Assembly (NCBI GenBank): GCA_963800325.1
Contig: CAWDAQ010000006.1
Coordinates: 313,839 to 377,838 of the forward strand
From: CAWDAQ01 sp963800325
Lineage (GTDB): Bacteria > Actinomycetota > Actinomycetes > Actinomycetales > Dermatophilaceae
Direction of reading: 5' to 3'
Length of the DNA stretch: 64,000 bases
Under the pieces are notes generated by a model. The model ran no database searches. It had not been told where the DNA came from and saw only the letters and a program-made list of their open reading frames with translations. The position numbers were made by a program, and so were the translations under genes. Of this stretch, positions 49,914 to 58,143 are shown one piece after another. Position 1 is the first letter of the stretch; each line of letters opens with the position of its first letter.

Positions 49914-50021
49914 TTGCGTCCGCACGGATGGTCGCCTGGGCGCCGACCCTGCGGACGCAACGGTGGGTGACCCGGTTACGTCCGCACGGATGGTCGCCCG
50001 AGCGTCGACCCTGCGGACGCA
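49914..50021. repeat. Two tandem hairpin units (GCGTCCGCA family), 61-bp period
   Basis: Unit 1 has arms TTGCGTCCGCA (49914-49924) and its complement (49950-49960). Unit 2 has arms CGTCCGCA (49979-49986) and its complement (50012-50019). The inner sequence CACGGATGGTCGCC is shared, giving a 61-bp direct repeat. They lie between the convergent permease and NYN genes and probably terminate both transcripts. Confidence 0.85.
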
Positions 50022-50034
50022 AGCGGGGTGCGAC

Positions 50035-50757
50035 TCAGCCCTTCCGCTTGTCCCGGACGAGGACCGTGACGTTCTGCCGCTTGACCTCGAACAACCCGAT
50101 GGCCTCGATGAGGTCGCTCAGCTTGCGGTAGCCGTAGTTGCGCGGGTCGAACGAGGCCCGGTTCCCGATCTGGCTGCCGACCGAACCAAGGTGGGCCCAG
50201 CCGTCGTCGCCGCTCGCCCCGTCGACGGCGCTGCGGAGCATCTCGATCAGCCGGGAGTCGCGGCGGAGCGCCTTCGGGTCGCTCGCCCGCAGCTGCGGCT
50301 CGTCCTCGGCCTCGGTGGTCTGGCCGAGCCCCTCGACGTAGGTGAACACCGAGCACGCGTTGACGAACGGCTCCGGGGTCTTCCGCTCCCCGAAGCCGTA
50401 CACCTTGAGGCCGTCGGTGAGGATCCGCATGACGAGCGGGGTGAAGTCGGCGTCGCTGGACACGATCGCGAACGCGTCGAGCGAGCGCGCGTAGAGCAGG
50501 TCCATCGCGTCGATGACCATCGCCATGTCGGAGGCGTTCTTGCCGCTGCTGTAGGCGAACTGCTGGATCGGGCGGATCGCGTACTCGTGCAGCGTCGCCT
50601 CCCACGACTTCAGGTGGGGGCTCTTCCAGTTGCCGTAGGCCCGCCGGACGTTGGCAGCGCCGTGCCGCGCGACCTCGGCGAGGATGACGTCGATCTTCGC
50701 CGCGGGGGCGTTGTCGGCGTCGATGAGCAGGGCGATCCGGCGCTCGCGCTCGTCCAT
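50035..50757 (-). CDS. NYN domain RNase-like protein with OST-HTH/LOTUS domain
   Basis: The 240-residue protein has an NYN/PIN-like nuclease domain (about 1-150) with the acidic residues in LLIDADNAP and IVSSDADFTPLV, and a C-terminal OST-HTH domain (about 170-235; RLIEMLRSAVDGAS, NYGYRKLSDLIEAIG). This pairing is common in bacterial proteins with likely RNA-processing roles. The ATG at 50757 marks the domain start. It is cytoplasmic and monocistronic. Confidence 0.85.
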   Translation of the reverse strand: MDERERRIALLIDADNAPAAKIDVILAEVARHGAANVRRAYGNWKSPHLKSWEATLHEYAIRPIQQFAYSSGKNASDMAMVIDAMDLLYARSLDAFAIVSSDADFTPLVMRILTDGLKVYGFGERKTPEPFVNACSVFTYVEGLGQTTEAEDEPQLRASDPKALRRDSRLIEMLRSAVDGASGDDGWAHLGSVGSQIGNRASFDPRNYGYRKLSDLIEAIGLFEVKRQNVTVLVRDKRKG

Positions 50758-50836
50758 GGAGTCCCTTCGTCTGAGGTGCTGCGAGCCTACGCTGGGGCAT
50801 CGGGCCCGGCGGCGGCCGGGCGGGATCGGAGCGGAC

Positions 50837-51409
50837 ATGGCCTTCGAGGTGCGGGCCCTGGACGCGGCGACGTGGCCGGACTTCGTCGCGCTCGTCGAGC
50901 GGTCGGGCGGGGTGTGGGGCGGCTGCTGGTGCATGAGCTTCCACCCCGAGGGGCTGAGCCGGACCTCGGCGGAGGTGAACCGGCGGGCCCAGCAGGCCAG
51001 GGTCCGCACCGGTGGGGCCCACGCGGCCCTCGTCTACTCCGGCGGCGCGTGCGTCGGGTGGTGCCAGTACGGGCCGGTCGACGAGCTCCCGAGGATCAAG
51101 CGCCGGAAGGCCTACCTCGCGGCACCACCCACGACACCGGACTGGCGGGTCACGTGCTTCTTCGTCGACAAGGCGGCCCGCTGGCAGGGGGTGGCGGCGG
51201 TGGCGCTCGCCGGCGCGCTCGCCGCCATCGAACGGGAGGGCGGCGGGGTCGTCGAGAGCTACCCCGAGGACACGACGAACCGCAGGACGTCGTCCTCGTT
51301 CCTCCACAACGGCACGGTCGCGATGTTCGAGGCACAGGGGTTCTCCCGCGACCGGCAGATCGGCAAGCACCACTGGGTGGTCACCCGCGTCGTGGACGGG
51401 CCGTCCTAA
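50837..51409 (+). CDS. GNAT family N-acetyltransferase
   Basis: The 190-residue protein starts MAFEVRALDAATWPDFVALV and has a GNAT-like core with ALVYSGGACVGWCQYG, VTCFFVDKAARWQGVAAVAL (acetyl-CoA site, degenerate) and NGTVAMFEAQGF. Several cysteines and tryptophans (GGVWGGCWCMSF) are family-specific. The ATG at 50837 is chosen over an upstream frame that runs into the NYN gene. It overlaps the convergent M23 gene by 4 bp. The substrate is unknown. Confidence 0.82.
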   Translation: MAFEVRALDAATWPDFVALVERSGGVWGGCWCMSFHPEGLSRTSAEVNRRAQQARVRTGGAHAALVYSGGACVGWCQYGPVDELPRIKRRKAYLAAPPTTPDWRVTCFFVDKAARWQGVAAVALAGALAAIEREGGGVVESYPEDTTNRRTSSSFLHNGTVAMFEAQGFSRDRQIGKHHWVVTRVVDGPS

Positions 51410-52068
51410 CCCGCGTCGACGACCTCGGACTCCGCGGGCATCCAGCCGCCGTCGGTGTCGTCTGTCGCTGAGCCGGGTCGCCGGAAGGCCATGGGCAATC
51501 CGGTGGCGCGCGGCCAGTCGAGCGAGTCGGTGACCTGGACGTGGACGTGCGGCTGGGTGCTGTTGCCCGAGTTGCCGCACTCACCGACAGCGTCGCCGAC
51601 GGCGAGCGCGTCCCCCGGGGAGACCCGCACCGACCCGCGGCGCAGGTGCGCGAGGAGGACGTACGGTCCCTCCGGTCTGAGGGCGATGACGACGTGGTTG
51701 CCGGCGACCGCCGCCACGCCCTGCCTGACCCGCTTCGCCTGTCCGAGGGCGTACGGCACGAGCGTGAGCTGGGAGCGCCGGGCCGAGTGGTCGGGCTCAC
51801 CGTCGTGGACGGTGACGACGGTCCCGGCTGCCGGCGCGAGGATCGGACGGCCGAACCCGCTGAAACCCGCAGGGTCCTCGACCGCGAACGCCGTCCGCCA
51901 CGTCCGCGGCGCCGGCAGCCCGCGCGCGTCCACGCCGACGAAGTCGATCGCGTAGGTGACCCCGAGGGCGCGTGTGCCGTGGCTGGGGATCTTGCGAGCC
52001 GGGCTGTTGCGGGCCATCCAGAGACCCCGAAACGGCAGGCGGAGCAAGAGCGCTTGCACGTCAGTCAC
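51406..52068 (-). CDS. M23 family metallopeptidase
   Basis: The 220-residue protein has the M23 pattern: SHGTRALGVTYAIDFVG (metal His and Asp), ILAPAAGTVVTVHDG, GNHVVIAL, LLAHLRRGSVRV and TQPHVHVQV (final His pair). These peptidases cut peptidoglycan crosslinks. There is no obvious signal peptide in the 220 residues, which is unusual for a wall enzyme; the sequence may be missing an N-terminal extension or act in a non-wall role. It is the last gene before the restriction-modification set. Confidence 0.82.
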   Translation of the reverse strand: MTDVQALLLRLPFRGLWMARNSPARKIPSHGTRALGVTYAIDFVGVDARGLPAPRTWRTAFAVEDPAGFSGFGRPILAPAAGTVVTVHDGEPDHSARRSQLTLVPYALGQAKRVRQGVAAVAGNHVVIALRPEGPYVLLAHLRRGSVRVSPGDALAVGDAVGECGNSGNSTQPHVHVQVTDSLDWPRATGLPMAFRRPGSATDDTDGGWMPAESEVVDAG

Positions 52069-52291
52069 CCCCTTCCGCTTGACTACCCAATCGCGGCCAG
52101 CTTGGCCTCACGGCCTGGGCACGACGACCTTGTCACAAGGCCACGTGCGCCCGGCCCCGGGACCAGTTCCAACTCGCGCGGCGGTCCGCTTTCGCTGTCC
52201 AGATCGACGGTGTCCAAGGCTCGGGCAACGCGCGGGTCGGGTCGGGGCCGCCGAACTAGCTATGTCAGAGGTGAGCTGCTAAGCTTCGCAC

Positions 52292-53746
52292 ATGGGTTCG
52301 AGCTCTCTCCGTGAGACCGGCACTGCCGGCTTTCGCTACGCGGACCTCTTCGCGGGGATCGGAGGGTTCCACGCGATGCTCGACCACGCCGGAGGTCAGT
52401 GCGTCTACGTATCGGAGATCGACCGAGAGGCCCGGGAGACGTACCAGCGCAACTGGGTCGACCCTCTGCCTGTCTCGCAGCGCCCTCACGTCAACACGGA
52501 CATCTGTCTCGACACCCCCGAGAACGGCGACGTCAATGTGCCCGAGCACGAGGTCCTCGCTGCCGGGTTCCCGTGTCAGCCCTTCTCGAAGTCTGGCTTC
52601 CAGCGCGGCATGGAGGAGACGCGCGGAACCCTGTTCTGGAACATCGCGCGGATCCTCGAGGACCGGAAGCCAGCGGTCGTGCTTCTGGAGAACGTCCGCA
52701 ACCTGACGGGGCCTCGCCACGAGCACGAGTGGCACGTCATCATCAAGACCCTCCGCCAGATCGGCTACCGCGTCTCGGCCACGCCGAGCGTCTTCTCCCC
52801 ACACCTCCTTCCGCCCTCGAGAGGCGGCACTCCTCAGGTGCGCGATCGGGTGTTCATCCTCGGGACCTACATCGGTCCCGAACGAGTGGAGAAGGAGCTT
52901 GAACACGGCATCGAGCCCGCACCCACGATCCTCCGCCAGCCCGTCGACGAGTGGAACGTGCACGAATGGAACGTCGAGTGGGCGCTGGATGACGACGAGT
53001 GCATTCAAGGACTGGAGAGGTACCGCCTCAACGCTGAGGAAGTTGCATGGATCAACGCCTGGGACGACCTCGTCCAGCGAATGTGGCTCCGTCGCGGCTT
53101 CCGTCTGCCCGGCTTTCCGCTCTGGGCCGACCACTGGGTCCCGGAGCGGGGACTCGATCCGGTTGAGCTGGACCTTCTTCCGAAGTGGAAGGCGGACTTC
53201 CTGGTCAAGAACGCCCGGTTCTACGACGACAACCGAGACGTCATCGACGACTGGCGCCGCTCCCACCCGGAGTTCCTCGCCTTTCCGGCCTCCCGGCGGA
53301 AGCTCGAGTGGCAGGCGCGGGACGCCGCTTCGCTGTGGGACACGGTCATGCACTTCCGCCCGTCGGGGATCCGGGCCAAGCAGCCGAGCTACCTGCCCGC
53401 CCTGGTGGCGATCACGCAAACCTCGATCCACGGTCCCCGGCGCCGGCGCCTGACTCCTCACGAGACCGCGCGCCTCCAAGGTCTCCCTCGCTCGTTCACC
53501 TTTGGAGCCCAGCGCGACAGCGCCTCGTACAAGCAGGTCGGCAACGGAGTCGCGGTCGGCGCTGCGTGGCACGTGTTCCGGAGCCACGTCGAGCAGAATC
53601 GGGGCGACCTACCCCACACCCTCGTCGCCACGGTCTTGGGCGCAGACCACAGTCCTACCGGGGACGCCCTCGCACCGGCGGCCGCAGAGCACGAGGAGAA
53701 GCGCAGCCGAGCGAGGGCTGGCCACGCGCACCAGCTTGCCGGCTAG
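52292..53746 (+). CDS. DNA cytosine-5 methyltransferase
   Basis: The 484-residue enzyme has motif I DLFAGIGGFHAML, the catalytic motif IV GFPCQPFSKSGFQRG (Cys near residue 94), motif VI LLENVRNL, motif VIII-like TPQVRDRVFILG, and at the end motifs IX and X (RRLTPHETARLQGLP and QVGNGVAVGAAW). The long central region (about 190-370) should hold the target-recognition domain. TAAGCT at 52280-52285 ends 6 bp before the ATG, suggesting a leaderless transcript. GC content and codon use are lower in GC than in the core. The recognition site cannot be read from sequence. Confidence 0.93.
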   Translation: MGSSSLRETGTAGFRYADLFAGIGGFHAMLDHAGGQCVYVSEIDREARETYQRNWVDPLPVSQRPHVNTDICLDTPENGDVNVPEHEVLAAGFPCQPFSKSGFQRGMEETRGTLFWNIARILEDRKPAVVLLENVRNLTGPRHEHEWHVIIKTLRQIGYRVSATPSVFSPHLLPPSRGGTPQVRDRVFILGTYIGPERVEKELEHGIEPAPTILRQPVDEWNVHEWNVEWALDDDECIQGLERYRLNAEEVAWINAWDDLVQRMWLRRGFRLPGFPLWADHWVPERGLDPVELDLLPKWKADFLVKNARFYDDNRDVIDDWRRSHPEFLAFPASRRKLEWQARDAASLWDTVMHFRPSGIRAKQPSYLPALVAITQTSIHGPRRRRLTPHETARLQGLPRSFTFGAQRDSASYKQVGNGVAVGAAWHVFRSHVEQNRGDLPHTLVATVLGADHSPTGDALAPAAAEHEEKRSRARAGHAHQLAG

Positions 53747-53848
53747 CCAGGCGCTGCCTCGCTCACCAAGGGCACGGCGCGGGCACGTCGAAAGGCCCGG
53801 CTTGGGTCTCGCCATGTCTTCCTCGGAGCGGTCTGATCTAGTGGGAGG

Positions 53849-55294
53849 GTGTCCAGTTCGTCCTTCGACCGCCCCTTCTTCCTGCCGGCCGACACCTTGG
53901 CGGAGGCGATCGAGCGCATCTACGCACTGACTGGGCGCGCCCCGGACAAGAGTCCCGGCGGGACGAGAGCGGGCAAGCGCGCGCTCGTGGCACTGCGTGA
54001 CTCCCTCGACCTCCAGATCGACATCGTCTGGACCCCCGCCGCCACAGCCGACGCCATCGCCGAGGCCCTGAGCATCGAGTGGCATCCGGAGGCGTTCACC
54101 GACCGCCACATGGTGAACCTCGACGGATTCAACGCCCTCCTTGAGGGCGCCACCGAGGCCGTTCACGCCGGCTCCCTCCATCGGCTTCGGGACGAGGCGC
54201 CCAACCACCTGACAGGACCCGGCTGGAAGGCGTTCCAACCGGCACGCTCGAAGATCGAAGCGGTCACGAGAATCGCCGCTCTCACCAACGCCCCGAGGGA
54301 GTGGCTGGGTCCTGGAGCAAAGGAGCACAAGTCGGTGTTCCTCCACCTGGCGAACAACCTGTTTCCCGACGATCCCCGTCTCGACACCCGCAGCAAGACC
54401 AAGCTCGGCTCGTCCCTCGCCGAGATCCTGGGCGTCCCGTGGACCGACCAGTGCTCGTCGACCGGGGAGACCATCCAGCTCCTCGGACTCAACACCATTC
54501 TGGCCGGGGCCGAGCGCTACCTCGGACGTCTCGGCTCCGAGGTCGCCGACGCTCTCGCCACACCAGAAGCAGAGGGTGACGCCCTTGCTGCCGCGCTTCT
54601 CGACGGGCTCCCCGATCACTGGGACGGGCGAAGGGCCGTGAAGTGGCTGGCGGACAACCAGCTGCGGGGAGCCAACGACAACGAGTGGCAGGGGTTCTAC
54701 GGGGAGGAGCGGGCCAAGGTCGCGCTCGCGAGCGCCTTCACGCCGAGGGTCCCGTCGCCGGTCGTGCGATATGGCAACACCGTCTTCGACTACTCGCTGA
54801 ACTGTGTCTGGGACATCAAGGTCCACACCGAGTACCAGGTGTTCGGCGCCGGAAGAAGACCCGGGGGCACCGCCACCCTGCTCAATGACGAGGCGGCGAC
54901 ACGCGCCTGCATCGAGGAGCAGGGCCTCGGCTTCCTGGTCATCGGAGGCGAGGCGGTCATGGACGAGTCCGGGGACTTCGTCGCCTGGCACCGGGAGTTC
55001 AAGGCCAAGAACGGCGGGAGGAGGGTTGCCCCGTCGAACTCGGGGAACAGCCGTCAGCGCAAGTCGGCCTTCACGCCCTCGCAGGTGGAGGCCTTCTGGG
55101 TTCCCAACAGCGAGGCCCTCGACGCCGCGATCCTGGGTGGCCGGCTCAAGGTGAGACCCATCGGCCGCCAGCCCCCAAAGGATGCGGGAGGCTCAGGCGT
55201 CGCCCGAGCGGACAAGTTCGAGATGCGGATGCCGCAGGCGCGCGATGGCATACGCGTAGCCCGCTACGACTGGCAACACAGGCGGAGGCGGTAG
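53849..55294 (+). CDS. Probable type II restriction endonuclease (unassigned family)
   Basis: The 481-residue protein has no signal or membrane segment. A PD-(D/E)xK-like pattern is visible near residues 300-335: GFYGEERAKVAL, then FDYSLNCVWDIKVH with Asp-x-Lys. Its place between the cytosine methyltransferase and the Vsr-like gene strongly suggests it is the cognate nuclease. The GTG at 53849 directly follows GGGAGG with no spacer, so the translation signal is odd; no in-frame start lies upstream. I do not recognise a named endonuclease family. Confidence 0.6.
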   Translation: MSSSSFDRPFFLPADTLAEAIERIYALTGRAPDKSPGGTRAGKRALVALRDSLDLQIDIVWTPAATADAIAEALSIEWHPEAFTDRHMVNLDGFNALLEGATEAVHAGSLHRLRDEAPNHLTGPGWKAFQPARSKIEAVTRIAALTNAPREWLGPGAKEHKSVFLHLANNLFPDDPRLDTRSKTKLGSSLAEILGVPWTDQCSSTGETIQLLGLNTILAGAERYLGRLGSEVADALATPEAEGDALAAALLDGLPDHWDGRRAVKWLADNQLRGANDNEWQGFYGEERAKVALASAFTPRVPSPVVRYGNTVFDYSLNCVWDIKVHTEYQVFGAGRRPGGTATLLNDEAATRACIEEQGLGFLVIGGEAVMDESGDFVAWHREFKAKNGGRRVAPSNSGNSRQRKSAFTPSQVEAFWVPNSEALDAAILGGRLKVRPIGRQPPKDAGGSGVARADKFEMRMPQARDGIRVARYDWQHRRRR

Positions 55295-55339
55295 CCCACC
55301 GGTGGCTACCCTGGCCTCAGCCGCCGGGAGGAGCTGATC

Positions 55340-55795
55340 ATGCCCACGCCCTACGAGCCTTGGGCATCGTCGACAGCGTCTCGCGCGGTCATGCAAGCCA
55401 ACCGCCGTAGGGACACCCGCCCCGAGATGGCCGTCCGTCGCCTCGTGCACGCCTCAGGTCTCAGGTACCGCGTTGACGCGAAGCCGCTCCCCGAGCTCAA
55501 CCGCCGCGCCGACCTGGTCTTCAGACGTGCCAAGGTCGCCGTCTTCGTTGACGGCTGCTACTGGCACGGCTGTCCTGAGCACGGCACCACCTCTCGCACA
55601 AATCCCGAGTACTGGGCGCAGAAGATCCGTCGCAACAAGGAGCGCGACGCCGAGACCGACGAGCTCCTCGACAAGGAAGGCTGGGATGTCATCCGCGTCT
55701 GGGAGCACGAGTGTCCCGAGGACGTGGCGGGCAGGATCGTGCGGAACGTACGGTCCGCGAGGGGGCGCGCTTCCAGGGCGACGAGCGACGAGTGA
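55340..55795 (+). CDS. vsr: Very short patch repair (Vsr) endonuclease
   Basis: The 151-residue protein has the Vsr pattern: RDTRPEMAVRRLVHASGLRY, RRADLVFRRAKVAVFVDGCY (Asp in the nuclease core), WHGCPEHG (zinc ligands) and WDVIRVWEHEC. Vsr nicks T:G mismatches left by deamination of methylcytosine at the methylase site, so it fits beside the cytosine methyltransferase. The ATG at 55340 has GGGAGGAG at good spacing. It is the last gene of the restriction-modification set. Confidence 0.92.
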   Translation: MPTPYEPWASSTASRAVMQANRRRDTRPEMAVRRLVHASGLRYRVDAKPLPELNRRADLVFRRAKVAVFVDGCYWHGCPEHGTTSRTNPEYWAQKIRRNKERDAETDELLDKEGWDVIRVWEHECPEDVAGRIVRNVRSARGRASRATSDE

Positions 55796-56089
55796 CCACG
55801 CGGCGCCGCGGCCAGTTTGGCTGGCCCCGACACCGTGGTGCACCCCGTCGACCCGTTGTCCGACCCACGCCCCGTTGCGGCGTCCACGGTTCCGTCTCCT
55901 CGGGCCGGCCCGTCGACGGGACCGAGGGGTGGACCTCCCTCGTGCACCTGTGTGAGGCTCGTCGGCGCCACGATCCTCTCCCAGCCTGCGCAGACCACGG
56001 AGGGGGCGTGGACGAGGCGGAGCTCGCGAGGAGCGGGACCTGACCGGGTCAACCCGGCAGCCACGTCGAACGGGACGAGGAGGCGCACG

Positions 56090-57454
56090 GTGCCCACCGA
56101 CGACGACGGCTGGACCGCATCCACCGACCTGGTGGTCACGTTGGCGTTCGCCGCCGACGCGGGGCAGCAGATGCTCGAGTCGAGTCCGTCGGTCAGCGAG
56201 GTGCTCAGCCGGCTTCGAGCCTTCATGACCGTCGTCGGGCTGCCGGAGTGCGAGGTGGACGCCACCCTTAGTTCCGTGACCCTGAGCTACTGGACGCCGG
56301 GGATGTCGGCGCCGGTGACGATCATGCGGACGGTCCGGGTGGCCAGTCCGCGGCTGGGCCGCTTGTGGGGGACCGTCGACCTGTTGGACCGAGTCGAGCA
56401 GCGACGCGTCGACGTGGCTGCTGCGGTGCACGAGCTGAAGCGGCTCAAGACCGCACCCGGCCCGCGACAGCGCCGCTACCTGACGGCTGTGCTGGCCTCG
56501 GTCATGGGATGGGTTGTCTACCTCAACGGCTTCTCGGCGACGACGGTGCTGGTCGCCCTGCTCGCGACCCTGCTGACAGCACCGGTCGTCCCGATGGTCC
56601 AGCGACTGGGGCTGCCCGAGGTGTTCGGGACCGCTCTGATCGCCGTGGTGATCGCCGCGGTTCCCAACCTCGCCGCGGCCAACGGGATCTACCTCGTCGT
56701 CGGCCCCGCGGTCGTGGGTGCCCTCTATATCTACTTGCCGGGTGTGGCAGTGGTGTCCTCGGTCATCGACGGGCTCAACAACGCCCCGCTCTCGGGGGTG
56801 GCCCGAGGGATCCTGGCCGTGGTCACCGCGGGCGCGCTGGCCCTGGGCATGCTCGCCGGCAACACGATCGGTGCCGGCCTGGGCCTGCGGTACACCCCTC
56901 CCGGCGCCACGTCGGTGCCCCTGCCGGTGTCGGTCATCGGTGCCGTCCTGGGGATGGCGGGGCTGGCGATCGCGTACGAGACCCCCCGCCGGGCGCTGGC
57001 ACCGACGTTGCTCATGGGCTCGGCGGGCTGGGTCGCGATCTCGCTGCTCACCCAGCGCGGCTCGGCGAGCGGGTGGGTGGTGTACGTGCTGGCCGCCACC
57101 GTGGTGGGCTTCATCGGCGTGGTCGCCGCGGCCCGGCAGCGCTCGACCACGAGCGTCTACCTCGGCGTGGCCATCCTGCCGCTCGTCCCCGGGTTCACCC
57201 TCTACCGGGCGATGCTCGCCCTGGCCCAGGGAGAGCCGGGGGCGCTGTCGACCCTGGGCGAGGTCGCGATCATCTCCATGTCCCTCGCCGCCGGCGTGGC
57301 CGTCGGGGTCGCCATCGGCGGCAACCTCATCCGCGGCGGGCGCTTCCTCGCCCGGTACGTCCCACCACCCCCGATCCCGGCGGCGCGTCCGAAGTGGTCG
57401 AGACCGGGGACTCCGACGAGTCGCCGTGAAGGGAGACCGAAGCCTCCTGCGTGA
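56090..57454 (+). CDS. ThrE-type threonine/serine exporter
   Basis: The 454-residue protein has a soluble N-terminal DUF1212 domain (about 15-140) and about ten membrane segments (TAVLASVMGWVVYLNGFSAT onward, then a second DUF3815 block around GVAILPLVPGFTLYRAMLAL). This is the ThrE layout. The GTG at 56090 has AGGAGG at 56078-56083 with 6-bp spacing. The longer open frame upstream is Pro/Arg/Ser-rich and rejected. The 294-bp gap before the gene holds nothing I can assign. The 3' end is 23 bp from the outermost att-like repeat. Confidence 0.85.
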   Translation: MPTDDDGWTASTDLVVTLAFAADAGQQMLESSPSVSEVLSRLRAFMTVVGLPECEVDATLSSVTLSYWTPGMSAPVTIMRTVRVASPRLGRLWGTVDLLDRVEQRRVDVAAAVHELKRLKTAPGPRQRRYLTAVLASVMGWVVYLNGFSATTVLVALLATLLTAPVVPMVQRLGLPEVFGTALIAVVIAAVPNLAAANGIYLVVGPAVVGALYIYLPGVAVVSSVIDGLNNAPLSGVARGILAVVTAGALALGMLAGNTIGAGLGLRYTPPGATSVPLPVSVIGAVLGMAGLAIAYETPRRALAPTLLMGSAGWVAISLLTQRGSASGWVVYVLAATVVGFIGVVAAARQRSTTSVYLGVAILPLVPGFTLYRAMLALAQGEPGALSTLGEVAIISMSLAAGVAVGVAIGGNLIRGGRFLARYVPPPPIPAARPKWSRPGTPTSRREGRPKPPA

Positions 57455-57476
57455 GGTCGCGCAGCGGCTCACGGAC

Positions 57477-57517
57477 GGGCCTCTGACCTGCGGTGGAGCC
57501 AGGGGGGCTCGGACCCC
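57477..57517. repeat. Att-like site 1 (degenerate tRNA-Ala 3' end fragment)
   Basis: GGGCCTCTGACCTGCGGTGG and the following GAGCC...CCCCCAACC copy the junction of integrase 3' end and tRNA-Ala 3' end seen at 63317 onward, with two changes in the T-arm. It includes the last codons of an integrase (Gly-Leu-stop). It ends at the T-arm, unlike site 2. This marks the outer limit of the integrated region. Confidence 0.8.
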
Positions 57518-57530
57518 CAACCTGAGAGGT

Positions 57531-57587
57531 GCCGAACACGCACTCCCGGCAGGGGTGCTGCTGCAATTTGCTGCTGCACTTCGTCCC
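57531..57587 (+). repeat. Left-end motif of integrative element I (arm sites)
   Basis: A 57-bp block starting GCCGAACAC and containing CTGCTGCAATTTGCTGCTGC aligns without gaps to 59238-59294 in element II, 47 of 57 bases identical. The direct GCTGCTGCA repeats resemble integrase arm-binding sites. A similar pair, CTGCTGCACAATGCTGCTGC, lies in the 3' coding end of both integrase copies. Confidence 0.7.
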
Positions 57588-57608
57588 AAGAGGCCGGGGG
57601 TCAGCGGC

Positions 57609-58022
57609 TCAGGTCAAGGCGGTGCTGTGTTCGACGTCGCCGCTGGTGAGGGCGATCCGGTCGTGGCGCGATGAGATTCGGTCGCCCTTCGCGTGCTCGC
57701 GGTCTCGCCAAGCTTCTCGCCGCTCCGGCCAGTAAGCGCCGTATTCGCTAGCCGGCTCCAGCATGTCGGCGAGGTCACGTTCCTTGTCGCGAACATCGGC
57801 AGCAAGGTCGCGAGCTTCAGAGAAGCTGTCACGCGCGTCTGCAGCGGCCAGGATCGCGTTCGCGGCGTCCAGACGCTCGGCGAGGGCGACGGCGCGCACC
57901 TCCACGGCGGCCTCCCGAGCCGCCACGGCGACCTCCCGACGTTTGAGGTCGGACTCATGCGGGTCGCCGTGCGCCTCGCGCGTAGCCGCCAGCAGGTTGG
58001 GGTCCGTGTGCTCCTCGCTCAT
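57609..58022 (-). CDS. Coiled-coil hypothetical protein of element I
   Basis: The 137-residue acidic/basic helical protein has repeated heptad-like segments rich in Ala, Arg, Asp and Glu (VAVAAREAAVEVRAVALAER, ARDLAADVRDKERDLADML) with no motif of known function. The ATG at 58022 and a normal codon pattern support a real gene. It is the only intact gene in element I, next to the integrase remnant. Similar helical proteins are found near phages and integrative elements in actinobacteria. Confidence 0.55.
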   Translation of the reverse strand: MSEEHTDPNLLAATREAHGDPHESDLKRREVAVAAREAAVEVRAVALAERLDAANAILAAADARDSFSEARDLAADVRDKERDLADMLEPASEYGAYWPERREAWRDREHAKGDRISSRHDRIALTSGDVEHSTALT

Positions 58023-58143
58023 ACGTTAGTGAACCACGATCGTGCCCACGGTCCGCCGGCTAGGCATCTCCGGCCCTCGCGGGGGTACGTGCCGGGCACC
58101 CAGTCTGACCGCGGCGCGGGACCACGCTCATCAAGCTGTACGA

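Noticed and set aside
55817..56089. Longer ThrE protein starting upstream of 56090
   Set aside because: The extension is Pro/Ser/Arg-rich and lacks a ribosome-binding site, while the GTG at 56090 has AGGAGG at ideal spacing.
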